A stretch of DNA of 64,000 bases, taken from contig QCGD01000001.1 of the NCBI GenBank assembly GCA_003280025.1, positions 1 through 64,000 on the forward strand. Direction: 5' to 3'. Both the position numbers and the translations under genes were made by a program. The notes under the pieces were generated by a model. It did not search any database, was not told the DNA's origin, and was given only the letters and a program-made list of their open reading frames with translations. Source of the stretch: Prochlorococcus sp. AG-363-P06. GTDB taxonomy: Bacteria > Cyanobacteriota > Cyanobacteriia > PCC-6307 > Cyanobiaceae. Shown one piece after another: positions 39,870-50,522 of the stretch. Numbering within the stretch: position 1 is the stretch's first letter; every line of letters starts with the position of its first letter.

Positions 39870-41141
39870 ATGTTCAAAGAAATATCTTTATTTAGTAAAA
39901 GACAATTTCTTCAAAGGAAAGATAATTCAAAAAGAAGATATTTGTTAACTCCACTTCTTTTGATACCTTTATCTTTAGTAGTCATTTCTAGTTTTTTAAT
40001 AAAGAGTATACAAAGAGATTTTTTAGTATCTGATTTTTTAAGTCATCTTTTGACTGGCCTTTTTGGTTATTTCATAGCATTTTTTATTTCATACATCCCT
40101 TTAGATAGATTGAAAAGGTATGTGATCCCTTTTTATTTTGTCTCTTTACTATCATTATTACTGATCTATTTTTTTGGAATCTCAGTTTCTGGTGCTCAAA
40201 GATGGCTTAGCTTGGGAATTTTTTCTTTTCAGCCTTCAGAAGTAGCTAAATTAAGCACAATATTAATTCTTGCTTTAGTCCTGGATAGAAAAATAATTTC
40301 TAAATTAAATGATTTAGTATTACCTTTTTTTATTGTTATTATTCCATGGTTATTAATATTTTTCCAACCTGACTTAGGTACCTCTTTAGTATTAATAGTG
40401 TTGACTTTTGTAATGCTCTATTGGTCTCAAATGCCTATAGAGTGGATACTAATCTTAATCTTATGTATTTTTACTGCAATTTTATATTTTGTTTCACTAT
40501 ATTTTCTTATTTTTTGGATACCGTTTATTGGCTACTTAGCTTATAGATCATCACAAAAGAAAATTGTTTTTTCAAGTTTGGCAATTTCTCTTCATTTATT
40601 AGTGGCAAAGTTAGCACCAATTTTGTGGCAATTCGGCTTAAAAGATTATCAAAAGGATAGATTGAGTTTATTCTTAGACCCAGGTAGAGATCCATTAGGT
40701 GGTGGATATCATTTATTGCAAAGTAAAATAGCAATTGGTTCTGGAGGCTTATTTGGTTCCGGTTTATTAAGGGGTAAACTTACTTATTTGCAATTTATAC
40801 CTGAGCAGCATACGGATTTTATTTTTAGTGCATTAGGAGAAGAGTTAGGGTTCTTTGGTTGTATATTTATTTTATTTTTATTTTTTCTTTTAATTTGGGA
40901 ACTTATTAAAATTGCTAAAAATGCTAGAACTCATTTTGAGTCATTAATAGTTATTGGGGTTGCTTCAACTTTTTTATTCCAAATAATTATTAATTTATTT
41001 ATGACTATTGGATTAGGCCCAGTAACTGGAATTCCTCTCCCTTTTATGAGTTATGGCAGAACTTCTTTGCTGATTAATTTTATGTCTATTGGACTTGCAT
41101 TATCTATATTTAAACGCTGCAGATCATTAAGAAATCCATGA
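39870..41141 (+). CDS. rodA: Rod shape-determining glycosyltransferase RodA (SEDS family)
   Basis: A 423-residue membrane protein with about ten segments of the SEDS family that polymerise lipid II in the elongation complex. Recognisable parts are SGAQRWLSLGIFSFQPSEVAK, FFQPDLGTSLVL, GGGYHLLQSKIAIGSGGLFG, EQHTDFIFSALGEELGF and GIPLPFMSYGRTSLL. The EQHTDFI form is more RodA than FtsW. It works with MreBCD, whose genes lie at the start of the window. Its stop overlaps the ATG of the next gene (ATGA). Confidence 0.94.
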   Translation: MFKEISLFSKRQFLQRKDNSKRRYLLTPLLLIPLSLVVISSFLIKSIQRDFLVSDFLSHLLTGLFGYFIAFFISYIPLDRLKRYVIPFYFVSLLSLLLIYFFGISVSGAQRWLSLGIFSFQPSEVAKLSTILILALVLDRKIISKLNDLVLPFFIVIIPWLLIFFQPDLGTSLVLIVLTFVMLYWSQMPIEWILILILCIFTAILYFVSLYFLIFWIPFIGYLAYRSSQKKIVFSSLAISLHLLVAKLAPILWQFGLKDYQKDRLSLFLDPGRDPLGGGYHLLQSKIAIGSGGLFGSGLLRGKLTYLQFIPEQHTDFIFSALGEELGFFGCIFILFLFFLLIWELIKIAKNARTHFESLIVIGVASTFLFQIIINLFMTIGLGPVTGIPLPFMSYGRTSLLINFMSIGLALSIFKRCRSLRNP

Positions 41142-42502
41142 AGTCAAAAATTACGATAAAAAAAATTCAAGATTTGTTGCTAGAAGGATTGCAAACTATA
41201 TATGTTGATGATGATACGTCAAGGCGTATGTGGTGGGCATCCTTGGAAGTTGTTCAAAAAGAGTATCTTTCTCAACATTATTATGAGGGAGGTATATGGG
41301 TTGCTTCGCCGTTGCCAGCGCTTAATGAAGAAAAATTTTTTACTAAACTACAAGGTTGGTTATGGTCGCCAGAAGGATTTCCATATTTTACAAAAGATAA
41401 TGCTGGCTTTTTACCAGGGGAGAATTCTAAGACAATTAAAAGTGATTATGATTTTACTAGTCATTACAAAGTCTTAAATCTAGATCCAAAAGATGGTTAT
41501 GAACCTTTTTTAATTATTATTACTCCAAATTTTCAATGCGTTTTAACAATAGCGGGAGAAAAAGATCAGAAGATTTTATTAATGAGATGTGATGAAGAGA
41601 GTTTAAAATCTGTTATTGAATTAATACATGCAAAGTTTTATCAAGAAAATTACGATGAAGGTATTAAGTTTCGTAATGCAATCAATAATTTAGGAGAAAT
41701 TAAGTTCAATGATAAATTTGCAAAAAACTTTTGGCCAAGTTTGTCAGCTAAATTGTCTAAATTAATTCCTAATTTAACTGTTAAGAATTCTATTAAAAAT
41801 GATAATAAAACTGTTCAAGTAACTGAAGCAAAATTGTTAAAGGCAATTTCTCATGAAGTAAGGACCCCTTTAACAACTATAAGAACATTAATAAGTTCTA
41901 CTTTAAGAAAATATAATATGGATGAATCAATGCGTAATCGTCTAATTCAGATAGATAATGAGTGCAACGAACAAATTGATAGATTTGGCCTAATTTTTAA
42001 TGCTGCAGAACTTGTAAGTAATGAAATATCTCCTCTAAATCAACTTGCAAAAATAAATTTATCTGAAATTTTCAATAAATTAACTCCAGTTTGGAGAGAA
42101 CAACTTAGTCGTCGTGGAATATTACTCAAAATTGATATTCCTAGTCAGCTCCCTCAAATTTTGAGTGATTCTGAAAAACTAGAATTAATGTTGAGAGGAC
42201 TAATTGATAAAAATACTAGAGGACTGAAAGAGGGCAGTACATTGATTTTAGAATTGCGCCCAGCTGGTCAAAAACTTAAACTTCAACTAAAAGTACAAAA
42301 ACTGGATACTAGTAAAAATGAAATATCCAGAAAAGATAATGGATCTGATATTGGTCCAGTATTAAATTGGAATCCTCAAACAGGAAGTTTACAATTAAGT
42401 CAAATTGCGACTCAAAAATTACTAGCTAGCTTGGGTGGATATGTTACGCAAAGGCGAGATGCTGGCTTGACAGTTTTTTTTCCGATTTCCGATTCAAAAT
42501 GA
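41138..42502 (+). CDS. Sensor histidine kinase-like protein with eroded ATP-binding domain
   Basis: A 454-residue soluble protein. Residues about 1-200 are a sensor part with YEPFLIIITPNFQCVLTIAG, perhaps a DICT-like domain (weak). The H-box is normal: KAISHEVRTPLTTIRTLI with His239. The catalytic half is not: where an N-box (LLDNAIKY type) is expected, residues 351-365 read MLRGLIDKNTRGLKE, and no DxGxG or GxGLG loop is seen before the end. ATP binding is therefore doubtful. It overlaps rodA by 4 bp, a location that hints at a link to cell elongation, but this is inference. Confidence 0.82.
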   Translation: MKSKITIKKIQDLLLEGLQTIYVDDDTSRRMWWASLEVVQKEYLSQHYYEGGIWVASPLPALNEEKFFTKLQGWLWSPEGFPYFTKDNAGFLPGENSKTIKSDYDFTSHYKVLNLDPKDGYEPFLIIITPNFQCVLTIAGEKDQKILLMRCDEESLKSVIELIHAKFYQENYDEGIKFRNAINNLGEIKFNDKFAKNFWPSLSAKLSKLIPNLTVKNSIKNDNKTVQVTEAKLLKAISHEVRTPLTTIRTLISSTLRKYNMDESMRNRLIQIDNECNEQIDRFGLIFNAAELVSNEISPLNQLAKINLSEIFNKLTPVWREQLSRRGILLKIDIPSQLPQILSDSEKLELMLRGLIDKNTRGLKEGSTLILELRPAGQKLKLQLKVQKLDTSKNEISRKDNGSDIGPVLNWNPQTGSLQLSQIATQKLLASLGGYVTQRRDAGLTVFFPISDSK

Positions 42503-42620
42503 AAAAAAATTAAATATATTTTTTTTAAATTTATTAAATAATGTAGAAACTTTCCTAATAATTTGGAGATTTGTAAAATAGTAATGCTAGTTTCTTATTA
42601 TAAATAACTTAAAAATTAGG

Positions 42621-43043
42621 ATGACTGAAACTTTAGTTGGTCAATTACCAAAGCATATAGGTAGTACTGGGGGTTTATTAAACTCAGCAGAAACTGAAGA
42701 AAAATATGCAATTGTATGGAATAGCTCCCAAGAACAAGCATTTGAATTACCTACTGGTGGTGCAGCTGTAATGCATGAAGGGGATAATTTAATGTATTTC
42801 GCAAGAAAAGAACAATGTCTTGCACTAGGCACACAATTAAGAGGTTTTAAACCTAGAATTGAAGACTTTAAAATTTATAGAGTTTTCCCTGGTGGAGATA
42901 TTGAGTATTTACATCCTAAAGATGGAGTATTTCCTGAAAAAGTTAATGAGGGTAGAGAGATAGTTGGCCATAACCCAAGAAGGATAGGCGAGAATCCTAA
43001 TCCTGCAGGGTTGAAGTTTACAACTAAAAAAACTTTTGAATAA
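42621..43043 (+). CDS. psaD: Photosystem I subunit II PsaD
   Basis: A 140-residue PsaD, the stromal subunit that docks ferredoxin and holds PsaC. Conserved segments include [54 protein letters not shown] and [16 protein letters not shown]. Length and sequence are fully standard. It is monocistronic by spacing, with 118 bp of AT-rich DNA upstream. Confidence 0.98.
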   Translation: MTETLVGQLPKHIGSTGGLLNSAETEEKYAIVWNSSQEQAFELPTGGAAVMHEGDNLMYFARKEQCLALGTQLRGFKPRIEDFKIYRVFPGGDIEYLHPKDGVFPEKVNEGREIVGHNPRRIGENPNPAGLKFTTKKTFE

Positions 43044-43102
43044 CTTTCTAAAAGTTGATATAAAAGAAAAACTTATTTATAATTCGGACTGACATTATTA
43101 AT

Positions 43103-44623
43103 ATGATCAGTTCTAATAAGGATAGTTTCTTAAAGGCTTACGAAGATGGGAAGAATTTTATACCTATCACTCAAACTTGGCCAGCAGACTTAGAAACTCC
43201 TCTATCAACATGGTTAAAATTATCTGAAAAAGATTCACATGGAGTGTTTCTTGAATCAGTTGAGGGTGGAGAGAATTTAGGTAGATGGAGTATTGTTGCC
43301 ACAAAGCCACTTTGGGAAGCAGTATGTTGTGGTGAGGAAATAGTTAAAACTTGGAATAATGGTAAAACGGAAATACATACTGGCGATCCCTTTAAAATAT
43401 TGAGGGATTGGACAAAGGAATATAAATCATTTAGCCTTAATGATTTGCCATCTGTTGGACAATTATATGGTTCTTGGGGGTATGAATTAATAAATCGAAT
43501 TGAGCCTAGTGTAAAAATCAATCATATAGATTCGAATGATATACCTTATGGTTCTTGGATGTTTTTTGATCAATTAGTAATTTTTGATCAAATCAAAAGA
43601 TGTATAACTGCAGTAAAATATGCTGATATAGATTTTTCAAGAGGTCTTTCGATTGAAGAAATTTATCAAGAATCTATAAGTAAAATTAATGAAATTAGAA
43701 ATTTAATGAGAGTTCCTCTAAAAGAAACAGAATTTTTAGATTGGAATGAAGATGAGAATATTAATTTTAATTTTACAAGTAATTGGGAGAAAAAGGATTT
43801 TGAAAATGCAGTACTCTCTGCTAAGGAATATATAAGAAAAGGAGATATCTTCCAAATTGTTCTTAGTCAGAGATTTCAATCGAATGTTAATAATGATCCT
43901 TTTAATTTATATAGAAGTTTAAGGATGGTTAATCCATCTCCTTATATGGCTTTTTTTGATTTTGGTTCTTGGTATCTCATAGGTTCTAGCCCAGAAGTTA
44001 TGGTTAAAGCTGAGAAAAATAAAAATAATCAAATCGTAGCAAGCTTAAGACCAATTGCTGGTACAAGACCCAGAGGAAAAGATACACAACAAGATCTACA
44101 ATTAGAAAAAGATTTATTAAATGATCCAAAAGAGATAGCTGAGCATGTAATGCTTATAGATCTTGGAAGAAACGATTTGGGAAGAGTTTGTGAAGTTGGC
44201 ACTGTAGAGGTCAAAGATTTAATGGTTATTGAAAAATATTCACATGTTATGCACATAGTAAGTGAGGTTGAAGGGGTCTTAAAAAACAATACTGACGTAT
44301 GGGATTTGCTAAAAGCATGTTTTCCCGCTGGCACAGTAACTGGGGCGCCGAAAATAAGAGCTATGCAATTGATCAATAGCTTCGAAAAAGATGCACGAGG
44401 ACCTTATGCAGGTGTTTATGGATCTATTGATATTAATGGTGCATTAAATACGGCAATTACAATAAGAACCATGATTGTTACTCCTTCAAGTCATGCGTCA
44501 TATAATGTTTCAGTTCAAGCTGGAGCGGGAATAGTTGCGGATTCTTCTCCTGAATGTGAATATCAAGAGACTATCAATAAAGCCAAAGGAATTTTTAAAG
44601 CTTTATCTTGTTTGGATAAATAA
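43103..44623 (+). CDS. trpE: Anthranilate synthase component I
   Basis: A 506-residue TrpE that makes anthranilate from chorismate. The N-terminal region has the LESVEGGENLGRWSIVA tryptophan-site segment; the chorismate-binding domain has GDIFQIVLSQRF, SLRPIAGTRPRG, HVMLIDLGRNDLGRV, KYSHVMHIVSEVEG and FPAGTVTGAPKIRAM. It is not fused to TrpG, which must lie elsewhere. The next gene's ATG follows the stop immediately. No leader peptide is seen. Confidence 0.96.
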   Translation: MISSNKDSFLKAYEDGKNFIPITQTWPADLETPLSTWLKLSEKDSHGVFLESVEGGENLGRWSIVATKPLWEAVCCGEEIVKTWNNGKTEIHTGDPFKILRDWTKEYKSFSLNDLPSVGQLYGSWGYELINRIEPSVKINHIDSNDIPYGSWMFFDQLVIFDQIKRCITAVKYADIDFSRGLSIEEIYQESISKINEIRNLMRVPLKETEFLDWNEDENINFNFTSNWEKKDFENAVLSAKEYIRKGDIFQIVLSQRFQSNVNNDPFNLYRSLRMVNPSPYMAFFDFGSWYLIGSSPEVMVKAEKNKNNQIVASLRPIAGTRPRGKDTQQDLQLEKDLLNDPKEIAEHVMLIDLGRNDLGRVCEVGTVEVKDLMVIEKYSHVMHIVSEVEGVLKNNTDVWDLLKACFPAGTVTGAPKIRAMQLINSFEKDARGPYAGVYGSIDINGALNTAITIRTMIVTPSSHASYNVSVQAGAGIVADSSPECEYQETINKAKGIFKALSCLDK

Positions 44624-45742
44624 ATGATTATTGATAATTTATATAAGGGTTTTGAGGTCGAGCTCTTCACAGGTACTCTAGATTCTCATATTGGAGTTTC
44701 AGATGAGATTGAAAAAACATTTTCTAATTTTGTTAAAGAGCCTGATAAGAGGAATGTTGAATATATAACTACTCCGGGAAAAGACTATAAAGGTATATAT
44801 AGTAAATTATTAACTCCAAGAATCAATTTAAGAAAATGGTTACTAAAGAGAGATTTGACTATTATTCCTTCATCTACGCTTTGCTTTAGACATAATAGTC
44901 GATTTCAACGCTCTGATATTGATAATATTTATCATCAATTTATACAAGATAATTATGGAATATCTATTGCTACTTCAAGTGTTCACATCAATATAGGTAT
45001 TGATGATTTAGAACAACTTTTTGCTGCTATTAGATTGGTTAGGTGTGAGGCTGCTCTGTATCTTTCTATAAGTGCTAGCTCACCTTTCTTAAACAATGAA
45101 ATTACTAATAATCACTCGCAGAGGTGGATTCAATTCCCAAAAACACCAAAAGAAGTACCTTTGTTTATAAATCATGAAAGCTATATTAAGTGGATTAATA
45201 GGAATATAGCCAATGGGAATATGCAAAATATTAGACATCTCTGGTCATCAATTAGACCTAATGGTCCTGACAGGCCTTTAATTCTGGACCGCTTGGAATT
45301 AAGAATCTGCGACTTCGTTTCAGATATTAATTTGTTGTTAGGAATAACAGCCTTGCTAGAATTGCGAATTTTAAATTTATTTGAAAATATAGAAACGTTA
45401 GACCCTATGAATTCAAGTATTTTTTCTTTGGATGAATTATCAAAAATATGTGATCAAAATGAAATTGAAGCTGCAACAAATAGTTTAAATTCAGAGTTGA
45501 TTCATTGGAAAGATGGCAGAAAAATAATTTGTACCGAATGGATAGAAAATTTACTTGCAGATTTATCGCGTACTGCTGAAAAGTTTAATATGAAGCATCT
45601 TTTGAAACCTATCTATAGAGTTCTAGAAGAGGGTAATCAATCTATGAAATGGAGAAAACAATATGACAAAGGACTATCTATAGAGGAAATAATGAAATTT
45701 GCTATCCATGATATGGAAAAATGTGAAAAAGAAAGTATTTAA
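44624..45742 (+). CDS. gshA: Glutamate-cysteine ligase (cyanobacterial type)
   Basis: A 372-residue ligase for the first step of glutathione synthesis. The start is GFEVELFTGTLDSHIGVS; the middle has ATSSVHINIGIDD, LVRCEAALYLSISASSPF and RPNGPDRPLILDRLELRICD. This is the cyanobacterial GshA family rather than the proteobacterial one. Its ATG abuts the trpE stop, so the two are likely translated together. Confidence rests on family recognition by these blocks. Confidence 0.92.
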   Translation: MIIDNLYKGFEVELFTGTLDSHIGVSDEIEKTFSNFVKEPDKRNVEYITTPGKDYKGIYSKLLTPRINLRKWLLKRDLTIIPSSTLCFRHNSRFQRSDIDNIYHQFIQDNYGISIATSSVHINIGIDDLEQLFAAIRLVRCEAALYLSISASSPFLNNEITNNHSQRWIQFPKTPKEVPLFINHESYIKWINRNIANGNMQNIRHLWSSIRPNGPDRPLILDRLELRICDFVSDINLLLGITALLELRILNLFENIETLDPMNSSIFSLDELSKICDQNEIEAATNSLNSELIHWKDGRKIICTEWIENLLADLSRTAEKFNMKHLLKPIYRVLEEGNQSMKWRKQYDKGLSIEEIMKFAIHDMEKCEKESI

Positions 45743-45795
45743 TAATTTAAACTAATATTTGATATGAACAGATTCACTTGTGACATAATAATTAT

Positions 45796-48765
45796 ATGGA
45801 ATATATGGAAGAGTTAACAAATAATAAGGTGGATCTTATAAGTAACAATGATCCTCTAGACACAAATCGTGCATTGATAGAAGATTTGTGGGAATCAGTC
45901 TTAAGAGAAGAATGTCCACATGAACAGGCCGAGCGTTTAATAGAGCTTAAAGAATTAAGTTATTCAACCCCACTTGATGAACATACTTCAAAAAAATTTA
46001 AAAATGGGATAGTTGATATTGTCAATTCTATGGATTTGGCAGAATCCATCTCTGCGGCAAGGGCTTTTTCCTTATATTTTCAACTAGTTAATATTTTGGA
46101 GCAAAGAGTCGAGGAAGATAGGTATATTCAAAGTTTTACGAATAAGAATGTTCACAAGTCCCCTGATAATCTTGATCCTTTTGCTCCTGCATTGGCTAGG
46201 CAAAATGCACCTGTAACATTTAGAGAATTGTTTTATAGGCTTAGGAAATTAAATGTTCCTCCTGGCAAATTAGAGGAATTATTGCAGGAAATGGATATTC
46301 GTTTGGTCTTTACGGCGCATCCGACAGAGATAGTACGACATACAATTAGGCATAAGCAAACTAGAGTTGCAAACCTCTTAAAAAAAATACAGGTAGAGAA
46401 CTTTTTAACAATACAAGAAATTAATTCTCTAAAAATACAGTTAAAAGAAGAAGTAAGACTTTGGTGGAGGACGGACGAACTGCATCAATTCAAGCCTTCA
46501 GTATTAGACGAAGTTGATTATGCCTTGCATTATTTTCAACAAGTTCTTTTTAATGCGATGCCTCACTTGAGAGGTAGAATTGCTTCAGCGCTTACTGAGA
46601 ATTATCCAGATGTACAGATGCCATCTGAATCATTCTGTAACTTTGGTTCTTGGGTAGGTTCTGATAGGGATGGGAATCCATCTGTAACCCCAGAAATAAC
46701 ATGGAGAACTGCCTGTTATCAAAGAAAATTAATGTTAGAAAGATATATTAATGCGGTATCCAATCTTAGAGATCAATTAAGCGTTTCAATGCAATGGAGC
46801 CAAGTAAGTTCTTCTCTATTGGAATCACTGGAAACTGATAGAGTGAACTTTCCGGAAATTTATGAAGCACGAGCAACAAGATATAGGGCAGAGCCTTACA
46901 GATTGAAATTAAGTTATATTTTAGAAAAACTGAGACTAACCCAAGAAAGAAATAATCTATTAGCAGAAAGTGGGTGGAAGTTAGTTTTAGAAGGACAATC
47001 AGATACTAAAAATCTTGAGCAACTTGAAAAATTGCACTACAAATCAGTCAAGGAATTTACCTATGATCTTGAATTAATAAAGAATAGTCTGAATAGTTCA
47101 GAGTTAAGCTGCCAGGCGGTAAATACATTACTAACACAGGTACATATTTTTGGGTTCTCTTTAGCAAGTTTGGATATACGTCAAGAGAGTACTAGGCATA
47201 GTGATGCAATTCAAGAACTTTCCAATTACCTTGATTTACCTTTCCAATATGATCAGATCTCTGAGGAGCAGAAAGTTGAATGGTTAATAAAAGAGTTAGA
47301 TACAAAAAGGCCTTTAATTCCTTCAGACGTTAATTGGAGTAAAAGTACAGAAGAAACCTTTTGTGTTTTTAAAATGGTTAAGAGGCTGCAAGAAGAATTT
47401 GGTAGTCGTATTTGTCATTCTTATGTAATTTCAATGAGTCATAGTGCATCTGATTTGCTTGAAGTTCTTCTTCTAGCAAAAGAGATGGGACTTCTGGATC
47501 AAAATTCGTCGCAGTCAAAACTGTTAGTTGTTCCTCTTTTCGAAACCGTGGAGGACCTTAAAAGAGCTCCAGAAGTAATGGATAAGTTATTTCAATTAGA
47601 TTTATATAGATCACTTTTACCAAAAGTTGGAGAATCTTTAAAACCTCTTCAGGAATTAATGCTAGGTTACTCAGATAGTAATAAAGATTCAGGATTCCTT
47701 TCTAGTAATTGGGAAATTCATAGAGCTCAAATAGCTCTTCAAAATCTTTCAAGTAAAAATAATATAGTCCTCAGACTTTTTCACGGTAGAGGAGGTTCTG
47801 TCGGGCGAGGCGGCGGCCCTGCTTATCAAGCAATATTAGCTCAGCCAAGCGGGACCCTAAAAGGAAGAATCAAAATAACAGAACAAGGAGAAGTTTTAGC
47901 TTCTAAATATAGTCTTCCTGAGCTAGCTTTGTATAATCTAGAAACCGTTATTACAGCAGTTATTCAGAATAGTTTAGTGAATAATAGGCTCGATGCAACC
48001 CTAGAATGGAATGAACTGATGACTAGGTTGGCAGAAACATCAAGATTGCACTATAGAAAATTAGTTCATGAGAATCCTGATTTGTTAATTTTCTTTCAAG
48101 AAGTTACTCCAATCGAAGAAATTAGTAAATTACAGATATCAAGTAGACCGGCTAGAAGAAAAAAAGGAGCTAAGGATTTATCAAGTTTAAGAGCTATTCC
48201 CTGGGTTTTTGGCTGGACACAAAGTAGATTCCTTTTACCAAGTTGGTTTGGTGTAGGAACTGCACTATCTGCGGAATTAAAATCTGATCCCCGACAAATC
48301 GAATTATTAAGGGTACTTCACCAAAGATGGCCCTTTTTCAGGATGCTTATATCAAAAGTAGAAATGACATTATCTAAAGTAGACTTAGAAGTCGCTAAAT
48401 ATTATGTGGATACTTTAGGCAGTTCAAAGAATAGAGATTCTTTTGAGGTTATTTTTGATGTAATTTCTAAAGAATATAATCTGACAAAAACTTTAATACT
48501 TGAGATTACTGGTAAGAATAAGCTTCTTGAGTCAGATAGAGACTTAAGATCATCTGTAAATTTAAGAAACAAAACAATAATCCCTTTAGGATTTTTGCAA
48601 GTTTCACTTTTAAGAAGGCTTCGAGACCAAACAAGACGACCTCCAATTAGTGAGGCTTTCATTGATAAGGATGAATCAAAAAGAGCTTATAGCCGAAGTG
48701 AATTATTAAGGGGCGCACTTTTGACTATTAATGGTATAGCTGCAGGCATGAGAAATACAGGTTAA
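45796..48765 (+). CDS. ppc: Phosphoenolpyruvate carboxylase
   Basis: A 989-residue PEP carboxylase that fixes bicarbonate into oxaloacetate. Active-site blocks are [63 protein letters not shown] and the C-terminal [10 protein letters not shown]. Cyanobacterial length. There is no plant-type phosphorylation Ser near the start. Two ATGs (45796 and 45805) are possible. A GNAT-like gene begins 3 bp after the stop. Confidence 0.98.
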   Translation: MEYMEELTNNKVDLISNNDPLDTNRALIEDLWESVLREECPHEQAERLIELKELSYSTPLDEHTSKKFKNGIVDIVNSMDLAESISAARAFSLYFQLVNILEQRVEEDRYIQSFTNKNVHKSPDNLDPFAPALARQNAPVTFRELFYRLRKLNVPPGKLEELLQEMDIRLVFTAHPTEIVRHTIRHKQTRVANLLKKIQVENFLTIQEINSLKIQLKEEVRLWWRTDELHQFKPSVLDEVDYALHYFQQVLFNAMPHLRGRIASALTENYPDVQMPSESFCNFGSWVGSDRDGNPSVTPEITWRTACYQRKLMLERYINAVSNLRDQLSVSMQWSQVSSSLLESLETDRVNFPEIYEARATRYRAEPYRLKLSYILEKLRLTQERNNLLAESGWKLVLEGQSDTKNLEQLEKLHYKSVKEFTYDLELIKNSLNSSELSCQAVNTLLTQVHIFGFSLASLDIRQESTRHSDAIQELSNYLDLPFQYDQISEEQKVEWLIKELDTKRPLIPSDVNWSKSTEETFCVFKMVKRLQEEFGSRICHSYVISMSHSASDLLEVLLLAKEMGLLDQNSSQSKLLVVPLFETVEDLKRAPEVMDKLFQLDLYRSLLPKVGESLKPLQELMLGYSDSNKDSGFLSSNWEIHRAQIALQNLSSKNNIVLRLFHGRGGSVGRGGGPAYQAILAQPSGTLKGRIKITEQGEVLASKYSLPELALYNLETVITAVIQNSLVNNRLDATLEWNELMTRLAETSRLHYRKLVHENPDLLIFFQEVTPIEEISKLQISSRPARRKKGAKDLSSLRAIPWVFGWTQSRFLLPSWFGVGTALSAELKSDPRQIELLRVLHQRWPFFRMLISKVEMTLSKVDLEVAKYYVDTLGSSKNRDSFEVIFDVISKEYNLTKTLILEITGKNKLLESDRDLRSSVNLRNKTIIPLGFLQVSLLRRLRDQTRRPPISEAFIDKDESKRAYSRSELLRGALLTINGIAAGMRNTG

Positions 48766-48768
48766 AAA

Positions 48769-49215
48769 TTGCAATATTTTTCTAAAAAAAAACTTTTTCT
48801 TCCAGAGGGTTATTTTCTTAATTCTGTTAATGTTCCATTAGCTAAGGATGTAAATAAACTTTTAGCCAATTGTGGCTGTGACACGTTTCCAATAAAAGCA
48901 CTGTCTAAAGCCATTCAGAAAAGTAATTTCTTTTTTACCATACAAAACGAATCTAAAAAAAAGATCTATGGGTTTGTGAGGGTGACTTCCGATAGAGGAT
49001 TAAATGCTAATTTATGGAATTTAAGTGCTCAATTAGGCGAAAATCAGACACTTTTTTATTCGATACTTCTGCAAGTAACACTTGAAAAAATAAATAGACA
49101 AATGCCAGGATGCAGTATTTCTGTCCAAGCTCCAGTTTCCTCCTTTAAAAGTTTAGAAGAAAGTGGATTCATCTTAGATCCAAATGGAATTAGAGTAATG
49201 GGTTATAAACTTTAA
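48769..49215 (+). CDS. GNAT-fold acetyltransferase-like protein, unknown substrate
   Basis: A 148-residue protein with a TTG start 3 bp after the ppc stop. Segments IYGFVRVTSDRGLNANLWNL and SFKSLEESGFILDPNGIRVMGY have the strand-helix pattern of the GNAT fold, the latter resembling the last two strands. The usual pyrophosphate loop (RxxGxG/A) is not clear; the place reads LSAQLGENQTLFY. It may be a degenerate or divergent member. Operon position with ppc is likely. Confidence 0.68.
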   Translation: MQYFSKKKLFLPEGYFLNSVNVPLAKDVNKLLANCGCDTFPIKALSKAIQKSNFFFTIQNESKKKIYGFVRVTSDRGLNANLWNLSAQLGENQTLFYSILLQVTLEKINRQMPGCSISVQAPVSSFKSLEESGFILDPNGIRVMGYKL

Positions 49216-49227
49216 GTTTTTGTGATA

Positions 49228-49301
49228 CGAGCATGGAGGGATTCGAACCCCCGACTCTCAGAACCGGAATCTGATGCTCTATCCAACTGAGCTACATGCC
49301 C
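49228..49301 (-). tRNA. tRNA-Arg (anticodon CCG)
   Basis: On the minus strand the acceptor stem GGGCATG pairs with CATGCTC (one wobble pair), discriminator G. The anticodon stem TCAGA/TCTGA encloses TTCCGGT, anticodon CCG, reading CGG codons. T arm GTTCGAATC is present. It lies between the GNAT-like gene and recF; the open frame of recF runs antisense through its 5' part. Confidence 0.97.
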
Positions 49302-49354
49302 TTAAATTTTTCAATTTCTTTAAAGAAAATCTAAATATTTTAAATTTAGCTAAT

Positions 49355-50470
49355 TTGACAAAGGAATGCATAAAACAAATTTTCTTAAATAACTTAAAAA
49401 TAAATAATTTTCGTAACCATAAAAGTTTCGAAATTGATCTTATGGAGCAAAGAGCGATTGTTCTTGGCTGTAATGGCGTTGGCAAGTCAAATTTACTTGA
49501 ATCAGTTGAATTTCTTAGCCAGCTAAAATCTAGCAGAGCATTAAGTGATAAAGATTTAATAGAGAATGATAGTGATTCGGCGGTGATTTGTGGTCATATT
49601 GATTGTAAGGATGACTTAAAAGTTCATTTATTTAGAAAAGGGTCTAAAAAAATCTATGTCAATGACAGATTATTGAAAAAAAATAGTGAAATAAAGAACT
49701 ATATTAGAAGTATATGTTTTTGTTCTAATGATATAGATATTGTTAGAAGTGAACCCAGTTATCGAAGAATATGGATAGATAAGGTTGTGTCTCAGCTTGA
49801 ACCTGTATATGTCGAATTGCTTAGTAGATTTAATAGGCTTTTAAAGCAAAGAAGCCATTTTTGGCGATCAGAAAGTTTGTTAAAAGATCAAGTTACAGAA
49901 ATTATTGATAGTTTTGATATTCAAATGTCAATAATAAGTACAAGAATTTTTAGGCGTAGAAGAAGAGCTTTATCAAAAATAAAACCATATGTTGAATATT
50001 GGCATAGTCATTTGAGTAAATCTAAAGAGCAAATTAGCATAAATTATCTTTCTGGGATAGCAAATAGTCTTGAAGAAGAAGAAGAAGAAGAAGTGATTAG
50101 TAAGAAAATAGCAGAACAATTATATAGACAGCGTTCAATAGAGCAATTAACCGGTAAATGCACATTTGGTCCCCATCGCGACGATATAGAGTTTCTTATT
50201 AATGATATTTCAGTAAGAAAATATGGTTCATCTGGCCAGCAACGAACTTTTATCTTGGCTCTGAAGATGGCTGAACTTGACCTATTGCGTAAAACATTCA
50301 ATGAACCACCAATATTGATATTGGATGATGTATTAGCAGAATTAGATATAACTAGACAAAATCTATTATTAAATTCTGTTGGAAAAGAAAGCCAATGTCT
50401 TATAAGTGCCACACATCTCGATAAGTTTAATAAATCTTTTTTAGACTCTTCACAAATGATTTATTTATAA
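49355..50470 (+). CDS. recF: DNA replication and repair protein RecF
   Basis: About 371 residues from TTG 49355; ATT 49379 would give the more usual start at FLNNLKINNFRNH. RecF helps load RecA at gaps. Walker A is VLGCNGVGKSNLLES, the ABC signature is YGSSGQQRTFILAL and Walker B is ILILDDVLAELD. The frame is open further upstream to 49274 but that overlaps tRNA-Arg antisense, so I exclude it. A run of five to six Glu (about residue 240) is unusual but does not disturb the motifs. Confidence 0.93.
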   Translation: MTKECIKQIFLNNLKINNFRNHKSFEIDLMEQRAIVLGCNGVGKSNLLESVEFLSQLKSSRALSDKDLIENDSDSAVICGHIDCKDDLKVHLFRKGSKKIYVNDRLLKKNSEIKNYIRSICFCSNDIDIVRSEPSYRRIWIDKVVSQLEPVYVELLSRFNRLLKQRSHFWRSESLLKDQVTEIIDSFDIQMSIISTRIFRRRRRALSKIKPYVEYWHSHLSKSKEQISINYLSGIANSLEEEEEEEVISKKIAEQLYRQRSIEQLTGKCTFGPHRDDIEFLINDISVRKYGSSGQQRTFILALKMAELDLLRKTFNEPPILILDDVLAELDITRQNLLLNSVGKESQCLISATHLDKFNKSFLDSSQMIYL

Positions 50471-50522
50471 TTTTAAAAAGTTGCATTTTTTAGCTAATCT
50501 ATTATTCATATAAATTGCATGA

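Noticed and set aside
49274-49354. N-terminal extension of recF through the tRNA-Arg region
   Set aside because: The added residues are antisense of tRNA-Arg(CCG) and do not match RecF; the family start is near NNLKINNFRNH.
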